DNA of 64,000 nucleotides from Palsa-89 sp963824345 (GCA_963824345.1 CAWGOZ010000006.1:434001-498000), one strand, 5' to 3'; positions 41,540 through 54,333 are shown, numbered from the stretch's first letter. Numbers and translations are program-made. The notes: generated by a model from the sequence alone, not told the origin.

Positions 41540-41563
41540 GGCAGGGGTCTTTTCGAGCCTGCC
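41540..41563 (+). promoter_or_regulatory. rplA leader hairpin, candidate L1 autoregulatory site
   Basis: Stem GGCAGG/CCTGCC with a 12-base loop, 21 bases before the rplA ATG. GTG (41534-41536) and CAC (about 41569-41571) could extend it around an asymmetric internal loop. L1 is known to repress its own mRNA through such a structure; the match is suggestive, not specific. Confidence 0.35.
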
Positions 41564-41584
41564 GTCTGCACCAATGAGGGAGCA

Positions 41585-42289
41585 ATGCCGAAGCAAGGTA
41601 AGAAATTTAAAGCCGCGTCCGAACAAGTAGAGCACCGCCCCTACAGCCTCAACGAAGCCGTCCCGCTGGTTCAGAAAGTCAAATTCGCCAAATTCGACGA
41701 GACGGTGGAGTTGCACATGCGCCTGGGCGTCGATCCCAAGCACGCCGATCAGATGGTGCGCGGAACCGTGGTCCTGCCGAATGGCCTGGGCAAGTCCAAG
41801 AAGGTTCTCGTGATCGCCTCCGGCGACAAGCTGAAGGAAGCCGAGGCAGCCGGCGCCGATTATGTGGGCGGCGAAGACATGGTGGCGAAGATCCAGGGCG
41901 AAGGCTGGACCGATTTTGACGCCGTGATCGCGACTCCGGACATGATGCGTTCGGTGGGCCGTCTGGGTAAAGTGCTTGGCCCGCGCGGCCTGATGCCCAA
42001 TCCAAAGACGGGCACTGTCACCACCAACGTCGCCAACGCGGTGAAGGAAGTGAAGGCCGGCAAAGTGGAATTTCGCGTGGATAAGACCGGTGTCATCCAC
42101 GTGCCCTGCGGCAAGGTGAGTTTTGAAACCGGAAAGCTGCTGGCGAATGTCGACAGCCTGATCCAGGCCGTTATCAAAGCCAAACCCGCCGCGGCCAAAG
42201 GCAAGTACGTCAAAAGCGTAACCATCTGCTCCACCATGGGCCCGGGCGTTCATCTGGACGTCACCTCGTTCAACGCCAAGCAGCTCTGA
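41585..42289 (+). CDS. rplA: 50S ribosomal protein L1
   Basis: 234 residues. The signature GRLGKVLGPRGLMPNPKTGTV is present, and the N-terminal YSLNEAVPLVQK starts domain I. L1 forms the ribosomal stalk that guides deacylated tRNA and can repress its operon. ATG 41585 has GAGGGAG upstream. With rplK separated, rplA-rplJ-rplL need their own promoter in the region upstream. Confidence 0.97.
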   Translation: MPKQGKKFKAASEQVEHRPYSLNEAVPLVQKVKFAKFDETVELHMRLGVDPKHADQMVRGTVVLPNGLGKSKKVLVIASGDKLKEAEAAGADYVGGEDMVAKIQGEGWTDFDAVIATPDMMRSVGRLGKVLGPRGLMPNPKTGTVTTNVANAVKEVKAGKVEFRVDKTGVIHVPCGKVSFETGKLLANVDSLIQAVIKAKPAAAKGKYVKSVTICSTMGPGVHLDVTSFNAKQL

Positions 42290-42301
42290 CGAAGAGGAAA
42301 C

Positions 42302-42829
42302 ATGAAGAAGAAATCGGACAAAGAAAAAGATCTGGAAGCGCTCAAGAAAGATTTCGAGAAGGCGCAGAACATCTTCGTCACCAGTTTCGAGAAGCTCACG
42401 GTGCAGCAGGATTTCGAGCTGCGCAAGACGGTGCGCGAAGCCGGCGGCAATTACCGGGTGGTGAAAAACAATCTGGCCGAGAAGGCGTCCGAAGGCACTC
42501 CGGCGGAGGACCTGATGAGCAAGCTGGTGGGCATGACGTCGATGGCCTACACCAGCAAGGATCCGGTGGCGCTGGCCAAGGCCCTGACGGGCTATGCGAA
42601 GGCCAACCCATCGTTCACCTTCAAGGCCGGCTTGGTGGAGGGACGCGCGATCGACGTGAAGTCGATTCTCGAATTGGCGGCGCTGCCTAGCCGCGAACAG
42701 ATTTTGGCGAAAGTTCTTTTCCTGATTCAAGCCTCCGCGCAGCGGTTGGTTACCTCGCTCGCGGGCGTCGGGCGCAACCTGGCGGTGGTGGTGGATCAGG
42801 GTGTCAAGGAAAACAAGTTCTCACAATAA
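42302..42829 (+). CDS. rplJ: 50S ribosomal protein L10
   Basis: 175 residues. The rRNA-binding N-terminal part includes LRKTVREAGGNYRVVKNNLAEKA, and the C-terminal helix binds L7/L12 dimers. It forms the base of the stalk. It begins 12 bases after rplA with AAGAGGAAAC as ribosome-binding site, and is followed by rplL after 21 bases. Confidence 0.96.
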   Translation: MKKKSDKEKDLEALKKDFEKAQNIFVTSFEKLTVQQDFELRKTVREAGGNYRVVKNNLAEKASEGTPAEDLMSKLVGMTSMAYTSKDPVALAKALTGYAKANPSFTFKAGLVEGRAIDVKSILELAALPSREQILAKVLFLIQASAQRLVTSLAGVGRNLAVVVDQGVKENKFSQ

Positions 42830-42850
42830 AGGGAGTAGAAAGAGAAGACC

Positions 42851-43234
42851 ATGGCGGACATCAACGCGATTGCGGAACAGATTCAAGGGCTGACGCTGCT
42901 CGAAGCATCCCAGCTCGTCAAGTTGCTGGAGGAAAAGCTGGGCGTTTCGGCGGCGGCGGCTTCAGTGGCAGCGGCTCCGGCTGGCGGCGGCGGAGCGGCG
43001 GCGGCTCCGGCGGCTGAAGAAAAGACGGAGTTCAACGTCATCCTCACCGCGGCTGGCGCAAACAAAATCAACGTCATTAAGGCTGTGCGCGAAGTCACCA
43101 ATCTGGGCCTAAAAGAAGCCAAGGATCTGGTGGATGGCGCTCCCAAGGCCATCAAAGAGGGCGTAAACAAGGAAGAAGCCGAGACCATCCGGAAGAAGTT
43201 CACCGACGCCGGGGCGACCGTGGAAGTGAAGTAG
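42851..43234 (+). CDS. rplL: 50S ribosomal protein L7/L12
   Basis: 127 residues. N-terminal dimerisation domain (LLEASQLVKLLEEKLGV), an Ala/Gly-rich hinge (about 35-55), then the C-terminal factor-binding domain with KTEFNVILTAAGANKINVIKAVRE and LGLKEAKDLVDGAPK. It recruits translation GTPases. Followed by a 429-base gap before rpoB. Confidence 0.97.
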   Translation: MADINAIAEQIQGLTLLEASQLVKLLEEKLGVSAAAASVAAAPAGGGGAAAAPAAEEKTEFNVILTAAGANKINVIKAVREVTNLGLKEAKDLVDGAPKAIKEGVNKEEAETIRKKFTDAGATVEVK

Positions 43235-43336
43235 CTGCCGCTCCCAACTCATTGCTGGTTATTGGGTTAGCCGGGGTGCAGCTGACAGGTCGGCTGGAAC
43301 AGCGCCGCCCCCGCTAATCCACCACTCGGACCGGAT

Positions 43337-43365
43337 TTGACGAGAGTTAGACCGGTCTGTTAAAG
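43337..43365 (+). promoter_or_regulatory. Candidate rpoBC promoter with internal palindrome
   Basis: TTGACG and TTAAAG are separated by 17 bases. The spacer contains the perfect palindrome AGACCGGTCT (43349-43358), the right place for a repressor or activator to act. The -10 is a poor match, so confidence is moderate. Confidence 0.45.
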
Positions 43366-43595
43366 TTATAACGTTACTGGCCGGAGACCGACCCGGATTC
43401 TTGCTCTTGTGAACCAAACATCCTGTGGACTTGGTGTGCCGTTTCTTGGAACGTTGCGCAGGGCTTCGCCGTGCTCGTTTTTTGCACCCGCCTTTTTTGG
43501 CTGCGACTCTCTGACGCCGGCTGGTTGTGTTCTAATGTCCCGCTGCTTCCGATCTTCCCCCGAACGTTCTGGTCCATGATACGGGCCTGGGCGCT

Positions 43596-43639
43596 CGCTG
43601 CGCCGCTGTGCAAAGACGGGAAGGCGGCAGCGTTTTTTT
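43596..43639 (+). terminator. Intrinsic-terminator-like attenuator ahead of rpoB
   Basis: CGCTGCGCC (43596-43604) pairs with GGCGGCAGCG (43623-43632, one bulged G) and is followed by seven T (43633-43639), 24 bases before the rpoB ATG. Partial termination here would reduce rpoB relative to ribosomal protein mRNA, as the rplL-rpoB attenuator does in E. coli. Confidence 0.7.
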
Positions 43640-43663
43640 GTTCTTCGGTGCTAGGAGTAAAAC

Positions 43664-46600
43664 ATGGAAAACTTGACGAATGGCGCAACGCGCGAGCGAA
43701 TGGATTTCTCCCGCATCAAGACTTCCATCCCGATCCCGAATCTGATTGAAGTCCAGAAGAAATCGTACGAACGGTTTCTGCAAATGGCCCTGCTTCCCGG
43801 CGAACGTGAAGACACCGGACTGCAGAGCGTGTTCAACTCCGTATTTCCGATTTCCGATTTCCGCGGGCTGAGCCAGCTGGAGTTCGTCGATTACGCCATT
43901 GGCAACTGGGAATGCAAGTGCGGCAACCTGAAAGGCCTGCACCATCTGCGCTCCACCTGCCGCAATCCCAGCTGCGGCGCCACCATTCAAACCGACCCGT
44001 TCCATGTGGGCGACGTGTTGTGCCATCGCTGCGGAACGTTCAACAAGAACATCGTCACTTTCTGCAACCGCTGCGGCGATCCGGTGGGATTGCAGCTCAA
44101 ATACGACGTGGCCGAGTGCGAAGAGCGCGGCATGACCTACGCGGCTCCGCTGAAGGTCACGATCCGGCTCACGGTGTACGACAAGGACGCCGAAACCGGC
44201 GCCAAAACCGTGCGTGACATCAAGGAGCAGGAGGTCTTCTTCGGCGAAATCCCGCTGATGACCGACAACGGCACCTTCATCATCAATGGCACCGAGCGCG
44301 TGATCGTTTCGCAGCTGCATCGCTCGCCCGGGGTGTTCTTTGAACGCGTTCCGGCGCAAGGCTATTTCCTCGGCAAGATCATTCCGTATCGCGGAAGCTG
44401 GGTGGAGTTCGAGTACGACAACAAGAACCTGCTCTATGTTCGTATCGACCGCAAACGCAAATTCTACGGCACCGTCTTCCTGCGCGCCCTGGGCTTGAAG
44501 AGCGATTCGGAGATCCTGAAGGCCTTCTACAACGTCAGCGAAATCGTCGTCAAGGACAAGAAGCTGTTCTGGAAGGTTTCCGACAGCCTGATCGGCCTGA
44601 AGCTTTCCAAAGCCATCGGCACCAAGAACGACACCATCGTTCCCCAAGGCCGCAAAATCACCAAGACGCTGTACGACGCGATTCTGAAGGCCAAGATCGA
44701 GCAGGTGGAGATCGACCGCGCCGATCTACAAGGCGCCTACATGGCCGCCGACGTGATCGACATGTCCACCGGAGAAGTGCTGGTGGAGGCCAACCAGGAA
44801 CTCACCAACATCGAGAAGATCACCGATAACGGCATCAATTCGTTTGAGGTGTTCTTCCCCGAGCGCGACGACACCGGCAACGTGGTTTCGGTGACGCTCA
44901 GGAAAGACCCGGTGAAGAGCCAGAACGACGCGTTGCTCGAGATTTACCGCAAGCTGCGGCCCGGCGATCCGCCCACGCTCGACACCGCCACGCAGTTATT
45001 CCAGGGAATGTTCTTCGACCCGCGCAAGTACGACTTCTCGCGCGTGGGCCGCATGAAGTTCAATATCAAGCTGTACGACAAAATCGACCAGTCGCCGCTC
45101 GACAAACGCACGCTCAATCAGAAGGACTTCATCGACACCATCAAGTACCTGCTGAAGCTGCGCCGCGGCATCGGAGTGGTGGACGACATCGATCACCTGG
45201 GCAACCGCCGCGTCCGCGCGGTGGGCGAGCTGCTGGAAAACCAGTTCCGCATCGGCTTGGTGCGCATGGAACGCGCCATCAAAGAGAAAATGTCGGTCTA
45301 CCAGGAAATGTCGACCGCCATGCCGCACGATCTGGTGAACGCGAAACCGGTGATGGCCGCCATCCGGGAGTTCTTCGGCTCCAGCCAGCTCTCGCAGTTC
45401 ATGGATCAGACCAATCCGCTGTCGGAGATCACGCACAAGCGCCGTCTCTCGGCTCTTGGACCAGGCGGGTTGTCCCGCGAGCGCGCCGGATTCGAAGTCC
45501 GCGACGTGCATCCCACGCATTACGGCCGCATCTGCCCCATCGAGACGCCGGAGGGTCCGAACATCGGCCTGATCTCGTCGCTTTCCTGCTTTGCGCGCAT
45601 CAACGAATATGGCTTCATCGAGAGCCCCTATCGCCGAGTGCTCAAGGGCACGGTGGTGGACGAAATCAAGGTCCTCAACCCGGGCGATACCGCGCATAAA
45701 GTCGGCGATGTGATGACCCGTTCGGAGGTCGACAAAGCCAATCGCAACGTCGGCGCGAAGAAGCAGCCCATCGAATTCGAAGCCCATTGCGATTACCTGT
45801 CGGCGTGGGAAGAAGACAAATACCTGATCGCGCAGGCCAACGTCCATCTGGACGAAAAGGGCCATATCGTTCCCGAGCTGGTCAACGCCCGGCAAGCCGG
45901 CAACTTCGTTTTGAAGCATAAGGACGAAGTGGAATACATGGACGTCAGTCCCAAACAACTGGTGTCGGTGGCCGCGAGTCTAATTCCGTTCCTGGAGAAC
46001 GACGACGCCAACCGCGCTCTGATGGGATCCAACATGCAACGGCAAGCGGTGCCGCTGCTGCGCGCCGAAACGCCCTACGTGGGTACCGGCATGGAGCGCG
46101 TCACTGCGCGCGACTCGGGCGCGGTGGTGATCTGCAAACGCTCCGGCATCGTGGATTCGGTGGATTCGGAACGCATCATCGTTCGAGTGGAGGGCGGCGG
46201 AGCTCACGAAGGCCAGCTTTCGCGCGAAGTAGGCGCCGATATCTATCAGCTCACCAAGTTCAAGCGTTCCAATCAAAATACCTGCATCAGCCAGAAGCCC
46301 ATCGTGGCCCAGGGCCAGAGGGTGAAAAAGGGCGACGTGCTAGCCGACGGTCCCTGCACCGATCAGGGCGAACTGGCGCTGGGCCGCAACGTGCTGGTGG
46401 CTTTCATGCCCTGGCGCGGCTACAACTTCGAAGACGCCATCGTGGTCTCCGAAAAACTGGTGAAGGAAGATTACTACACTTCTATCCACATCGAAGAGTT
46501 CGAAATCGAGGCGCGCGACACCAAGCTCGGACCCGAGGAAATCACGCGCGACATACCCAACATCGCCGAAGCGTTCCTGCGGAATCTGGACGAGAGCGGA

Positions 46601-47962
46601 ATCATCCGCATCGGCGCAACCGTGAAGCCGGGCGACATCCTGGTGGGTAAAGTGACGCCCAAGGGCGAAACCCAGCTCACTCCCGAGGAAAAACTGCTGC
46701 GGGCCATCTTCGGCGAAAAGGCCGGCGATGTGAAGGACGCGTCGTTGTACTGCCCGCCGGGCATCGAAGGCACGGTGGTGGATTGCAAGGTTTTCTCCCG
46801 CAAGGGCGCGGACCTGGACGAGCGCTCCAAAGCCATTCTGGAATGGCAGATCGAGCGGCTGCACCGCAACCTCGAAGACGAGAAGCGCATTTTGAACGAC
46901 GAGCGCGCCAAGCGGCTCACTAGCCTGCTCGAAGGCAAGCAGGTTCTCGTCGACTTGCACGATGAAAAGACCAACAAGAAGCTGGTCTCCAAGGGCCTGG
47001 ACCTGACGCGCGACGTGATCGAAAAGCTGCGCGCGCGCGATTTGAAACGCGTGAAGTTCGCCAACAAAGACGTTCGCCTGAACGAGCAGATCGACGAGAT
47101 CGAGGAGATGACCTCGCGCCAGATCGCGGTGCTCGAAAAAATCACCGAAGAGAAAATCGCCAAGCTCCGCAAAGGCGACGAATTGCCGCCCGGCGTAATC
47201 AAGCTGGTGAAATGCTACATCGCCATGAAGCGCAAGCTGTCAGTGGGCGACAAGATGGCTGGCCGCCACGGCAACAAGGGCGTGATCGCGCGCATCGTTC
47301 CAGAAGAAGACATGCCGTATCTGCCGGATGGCACGCCGGTTGAAATCGTGCTGAATCCGCTGGGCGTTCCTTCCCGCATGAACGTCGGCCAGATTTTGGA
47401 AACCCACCTGGGTTGGGCGGCTCATGCTTTGGGCCTGCACTTCGCTACGCCCGTGTTCGATGGAGCCACCGAAAAGGACATCAAGGCCCAGCTCAAATCG
47501 GCCGAGCTGCCCAGTTCCGGCAAGGTGCAACTTTGGGATGGTTTGTCGGGGATAGCGTTCGAACAGCCGGTGACCGTCGGCTACATCTACATGCTCAAAC
47601 TCTCGCACCTGGTGGACGACAAGATTCACGCCCGCTCCATCGGTCCGTACTCGCTCATTACGCAACAGCCGCTGGGCGGCAAGGCTCAGTTCGGCGGCCA
47701 ACGCTTCGGTGAAATGGAAGTGTGGGCGCTGGAAGCATACGGCGCCGCTTATGTTCTGCAGGAATTGCTGACCGCCAAGTCCGACGACGTGTACGGACGC
47801 GCCAAAATCTACGAAGCCATCGTCAAGGGAGAAGCGGCCGCCGAACCCGGCGTGCCGGAGTCGTTCAACGTCCTGATCCGCGAGTTGCAGTCGCTCTGTC
47901 TGGACGTGGAGCTGATGAAGAAGCCGCGGGAGATTTTGGATACCGCCCTCGCGGCAGACTAA
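43664..47962 (+). CDS. rpoB: RNA polymerase beta subunit with cysteine-rich insertion
   Basis: 1432 residues. All core regions are present: the fork/rif region FFGSSQLSQFMDQTNPLSE with wild-type residues (rifampicin-sensitive type), ETPEGPNIGLI, and GDKMAGRHGNKG. Residues about 81-144 (DNA 43904-44095) are an insertion relative to E. coli RpoB, between LEFVDYAIG and KYDVAECEERG. It contains C84xC86, C99x4C104, C120xxC123 and C134xxC137, two zinc-ribbon-like units. WECKCG there resembles WECLCG in the RpoC zinc domain. ATG 43664 follows AGGAG. Its 3' side carries palindromic element copy B. Confidence 0.98.
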   Translation: MENLTNGATRERMDFSRIKTSIPIPNLIEVQKKSYERFLQMALLPGEREDTGLQSVFNSVFPISDFRGLSQLEFVDYAIGNWECKCGNLKGLHHLRSTCRNPSCGATIQTDPFHVGDVLCHRCGTFNKNIVTFCNRCGDPVGLQLKYDVAECEERGMTYAAPLKVTIRLTVYDKDAETGAKTVRDIKEQEVFFGEIPLMTDNGTFIINGTERVIVSQLHRSPGVFFERVPAQGYFLGKIIPYRGSWVEFEYDNKNLLYVRIDRKRKFYGTVFLRALGLKSDSEILKAFYNVSEIVVKDKKLFWKVSDSLIGLKLSKAIGTKNDTIVPQGRKITKTLYDAILKAKIEQVEIDRADLQGAYMAADVIDMSTGEVLVEANQELTNIEKITDNGINSFEVFFPERDDTGNVVSVTLRKDPVKSQNDALLEIYRKLRPGDPPTLDTATQLFQGMFFDPRKYDFSRVGRMKFNIKLYDKIDQSPLDKRTLNQKDFIDTIKYLLKLRRGIGVVDDIDHLGNRRVRAVGELLENQFRIGLVRMERAIKEKMSVYQEMSTAMPHDLVNAKPVMAAIREFFGSSQLSQFMDQTNPLSEITHKRRLSALGPGGLSRERAGFEVRDVHPTHYGRICPIETPEGPNIGLISSLSCFARINEYGFIESPYRRVLKGTVVDEIKVLNPGDTAHKVGDVMTRSEVDKANRNVGAKKQPIEFEAHCDYLSAWEEDKYLIAQANVHLDEKGHIVPELVNARQAGNFVLKHKDEVEYMDVSPKQLVSVAASLIPFLENDDANRALMGSNMQRQAVPLLRAETPYVGTGMERVTARDSGAVVICKRSGIVDSVDSERIIVRVEGGGAHEGQLSREVGADIYQLTKFKRSNQNTCISQKPIVAQGQRVKKGDVLADGPCTDQGELALGRNVLVAFMPWRGYNFEDAIVVSEKLVKEDYYTSIHIEEFEIEARDTKLGPEEITRDIPNIAEAFLRNLDESGIIRIGATVKPGDILVGKVTPKGETQLTPEEKLLRAIFGEKAGDVKDASLYCPPGIEGTVVDCKVFSRKGADLDERSKAILEWQIERLHRNLEDEKRILNDERAKRLTSLLEGKQVLVDLHDEKTNKKLVSKGLDLTRDVIEKLRARDLKRVKFANKDVRLNEQIDEIEEMTSRQIAVLEKITEEKIAKLRKGDELPPGVIKLVKCYIAMKRKLSVGDKMAGRHGNKGVIARIVPEEDMPYLPDGTPVEIVLNPLGVPSRMNVGQILETHLGWAAHALGLHFATPVFDGATEKDIKAQLKSAELPSSGKVQLWDGLSGIAFEQPVTVGYIYMLKLSHLVDDKIHARSIGPYSLITQQPLGGKAQFGGQRFGEMEVWALEAYGAAYVLQELLTAKSDDVYGRAKIYEAIVKGEAAAEPGVPESFNVLIRELQSLCLDVELMKKPREILDTALAAD

Positions 47963-47967
47963 GTGAA

Positions 47968-48036
47968 GAATTCAGAATTCGAGAATTCCGAATTCAGAAT
48001 GACCGCTCACCCCATTCTGGATTCTGACTTCTGAAT
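47968..48036. repeat. Palindromic intergenic element, copy B (3' of rpoB)
   Basis: Same element as 37486-37559: GAATTCAGAATTCGAGAATTC..., loop of 11 bases, then CATTCTGGATTCTGACTTCTG. Arms conserved, loop not. Located between rpoB and rpoC, ending 20 bases before rpoC; a TATAGGAGAAATC Shine-Dalgarno follows. Confidence 0.85.
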
Positions 48037-48056
48037 GCGCCTTTATAGGAGAAATC

Positions 48057-52277
<4,221 letters not shown>

Positions 52278-52298
52278 TCACGCGCGATTTGAAGTACA

Positions 52299-52327
52299 GG
52301 GCGGGCCTTTCGGGGTCCGCCTTTTTT
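52299..52327 (+). terminator. Rho-independent terminator after rpoC
   Basis: GGCGGGCC and GGTCCGCC form an eight-base-pair stem (one G-T pair) around TTTCGG, followed by six T (52322-52327). This closes the rpoBC transcript. Confidence 0.9.
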
Positions 52328-52382
52328 ATTGCATGAGGTTCTCCCCGAGTGAGTGTGCTGAATAGTGTTACGATCGGTGTGG

Positions 52383-52661
52383 ATGAAACGTGCCAAAAAA
52401 CACGCCAAGATCGTCCGTCGCAGCATCGCCTTACCCCGCACTTTGGTCGACGAAGTTACCTCCATTGCGCCGGCTCCACTGCGCGCGAATTTCAATCGGC
52501 TCGTGAGCACTGCTCTTCGCGATTTCGCTGAAGCGCAGCGCGCCCAAGCGTTCGAGCGCGCGATGCAAGAGATGGCTGCCGACCCGGAAATTCAGGCTGA
52601 ATGCCGCGCGATCGCGCGCGATTTCGCTCATACCGAGCTGGATGGCTTGCCCGATGATTAA
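52383..52661 (+). CDS. Antitoxin of MazF-type module (RHH-like)
   Basis: 92 residues. Basic start (MKRAKKHAKIVRRS), then IALPRTLVDEVTSIAPAPLRANFNRLVSTALRDFAE, a ribbon-helix-helix DNA-binding pattern, and an acidic, helical tail that would bind the toxin. The start at ATG 52383 follows GTG-rich sequence without a clear Shine-Dalgarno. Its last eight bases overlap the toxin gene start at 52654. Confidence 0.7.
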   Translation: MKRAKKHAKIVRRSIALPRTLVDEVTSIAPAPLRANFNRLVSTALRDFAEAQRAQAFERAMQEMAADPEIQAECRAIARDFAHTELDGLPDD

Positions 52662-53007
52662 ACGCGGCGAAATCTATTTCGTTTCGCTCGATCCGGCTAA
52701 GGGACGGGAACAGGCCGGCAAAAGGCCGGTCCTTGTAGTGTCTTCGGATACCATAAACGCCCAGCCGCTCGTAGTCACGGTGGTGGCCGGTACAGATTCG
52801 AAGAACGTTTCGCGAAACTATCCAACGAATATCCGCGTCACGGCTGCGGAGAGCGGACTGCCCAAGGACACGGTGTTCCTTTGCTTCCAGGTCCGTTCAC
52901 TCGATCACGCTCGTTTTCGGGAGCCGAGAGCGAGTCGCACTGGTGCGCTCCCTCCGGGGCGTATGGCCGAAGTGGAAGACGCTCTCCGCCATGTGCTGGT
53001 TCTATAG
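52654..53007 (+). CDS. mazF: MazF/PemK family mRNA interferase toxin
   Basis: 117 residues. KRGEIYFVSLDPAKGREQAGKRPVLVVSSD is the MazF family start with the catalytic Arg, and LPKDTVFLCFQVRSLDHARF has the Thr/Ser-containing strand. It cleaves mRNA at short sequence motifs. ATG 52654 overlaps the antitoxin by eight bases. All key residues look present. Confidence 0.9.
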   Translation: MIKRGEIYFVSLDPAKGREQAGKRPVLVVSSDTINAQPLVVTVVAGTDSKNVSRNYPTNIRVTAAESGLPKDTVFLCFQVRSLDHARFREPRASRTGALPPGRMAEVEDALRHVLVL

Positions 53008-53025
53008 TCGCGTTACACTGATGCC

Positions 53026-53259
53026 GTGCCCAAGCGAATCACAGTCACACTCGATCCCAAAGTCCTGGTTTGGGCGCGCAGGAGAGCCGCGGACGAAGGG
53101 ACCTCGCTCTCAAAACTGATCGGCCGGTTACTCGAAAAAGAAGGGGCTGACGCCTACTGGCGAGCCTACGAAGAATGGAAGCGCCTTTCCGACGACCTCG
53201 GGGCTCCGATTGACGCTTCCAAGCGTTTTACCCGCGACGAAGCGCATGAGCGGCGCTGA
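53026..53259 (+). CDS. Small ribbon-helix-helix protein (orphan antitoxin-like)
   Basis: 77 residues: KRITVTLDPKVLVWARRRAADEGTSLSKLIGRLLEKEG is a clear RHH DNA-binding domain, followed by a short acidic/aromatic tail. The start is GTG 53026. No PIN or other toxin follows; the next gene (thiO) starts at 53246, overlapping by 14 bases. Either an orphan VapB-type antitoxin or an autonomous regulator. Confidence 0.7.
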   Translation: MPKRITVTLDPKVLVWARRRAADEGTSLSKLIGRLLEKEGADAYWRAYEEWKRLSDDLGAPIDASKRFTRDEAHERR

Positions 53260-54316
53260 CTACGACGTCATCATCGCCGGCGGCGGCGTCATCGGCGCAT
53301 CCATTGCCTGGCGCCTGGCTCGGAATCATGTTCGCGTTCTGCTTCTCGACGCCGCTCAGGTCGGCTCCGAAGCCAGCTCTGCCGCGGCCGGTATGCTCGC
53401 GCCCGGCGGCGAGTTCGACCAGCCCTCGCCGCTGCTCGATTTCGCTATCGGCAGCCTCGCGCGCTACCAGGACTTCGTAGCCGAGCTCCAGGCCGACAGC
53501 GGTCTCCCCATTGAATTCCGCCGCGCCGGCGCCGTCCAGATCGCCCTCACCAATCCCGAGCTCGACTCGCTCGCCAGGCGCGCCGCGTTCCAGCGCACCG
53601 CCGGCATCCCGTCCACGGTCCTCACAAAGGACCAGATCCACGCTCTCGCGCCACTGGCCCGCCCGGACGCCGTGGGCGCCATCCGTTACACCAACGAAGC
53701 TATCGTCGATCCCAGGGGCCTGATGACTGCCCTGCGCGCCGCCTGCCTCGCGCGCGGCGTGATCCTCGAAGAGAAATCGCCGGTCAAGTCCATCTCGGCA
53801 ACCGAGAGCGATGTGCAGGTATCGCAGTACAGAGCCCGCTTCGCCATCGTCTCCGCAGGCGCCTGGAGCGGCGGCATCAACGTCACGATCCATTCCAAGC
53901 CCTCCCCGCTCCCGCGCTCGTTCCCAATCAAGGGACACCTGCTCGGCTATCGCCTTCCCGCAGGATCGCTTGCCACCACCGTCCGCCACGATCACACCTA
54001 CGTGCTCCAACGCGCCGACGGATTCACCATCGCAGGATCTTCCACCGAAGACGCCGGGTTCGACCGCGCCATTGATCCCATCATCGTCCGGGAACTAGCC
54101 GCACGGGCCGGCACCCTGATGCCAGCCCTGCGCGGTCTTCAGCCCGAATCCGTCTGGACGGGCTTCCGTCCAGCGACCGACACACCCGCGCCCCACATCG
54201 GCCCTGTAGCCACCAGCCGCCTGTGGCTGGCCTACGGCCACTACCGCAACGGCATCCTGCTGGCCCCCGCCACGTGCCATCGGATCTGCCAGGAAATCGG
54301 CGCAGCGCTAAAATAA
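53246..54316 (+). CDS. thiO: Glycine oxidase ThiO
   Basis: 356 residues. FAD-binding start DVIIAGGGVIGASIAWRLA, then GSEASSAAAGMLAPGGEFD, the D-amino-acid/glycine oxidase signature for ThiO. The substrate-binding Arg in ESVWTGFRPATDTPAPHIG and the C-terminal GHYRNGILLAPAT are also standard. It makes iminoglycine for the thiazole of thiamin. No thiS or thiG neighbours are present. ATG 53246 (MSGADYDV). Confidence 0.88.
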   Translation: MSGADYDVIIAGGGVIGASIAWRLARNHVRVLLLDAAQVGSEASSAAAGMLAPGGEFDQPSPLLDFAIGSLARYQDFVAELQADSGLPIEFRRAGAVQIALTNPELDSLARRAAFQRTAGIPSTVLTKDQIHALAPLARPDAVGAIRYTNEAIVDPRGLMTALRAACLARGVILEEKSPVKSISATESDVQVSQYRARFAIVSAGAWSGGINVTIHSKPSPLPRSFPIKGHLLGYRLPAGSLATTVRHDHTYVLQRADGFTIAGSSTEDAGFDRAIDPIIVRELAARAGTLMPALRGLQPESVWTGFRPATDTPAPHIGPVATSRLWLAYGHYRNGILLAPATCHRICQEIGAALK

Positions 54317-54333
54317 CCGAGGATGTCGCCTGC

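Larger units (their letters stand above)
41131..41584. other. Intergenic region between the S8 protease and rplA, with palindrome and leader hairpin
   Basis: 454 bases, divergent promoters expected. A perfect 19-bp palindrome CAAACCGGATTCCGGTTTG lies at 41471-41489. A possible -35/-10 pair TTGAAG (41499-41504) and TTTTAA (41522-41527), spacing 17, is weak. A GGCAGG/CCTGCC hairpin (41540-41563) follows in the rplA leader. A 76-codon frame at 41291-41521 has no family features and is not called. Confidence 0.55.
43235..43663. other. rplL-rpoB intergenic region: promoter and attenuator signals
   Basis: 429 bases with no supported gene. It holds a promoter-like TTGACG (43337-43342) / TTAAAG (43360-43365) pair and, close to rpoB, an intrinsic-terminator-like hairpin (43596-43639). 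The overall layout resembles the known rplL-rpoB attenuated junction of other bacteria. The ORFs in the stretch are spurious. Confidence 0.7.

Noticed and set aside
45370..45480. Rifampicin-resistance substitution in RpoB
   Set aside because: The rif region matches the common sensitive sequence.
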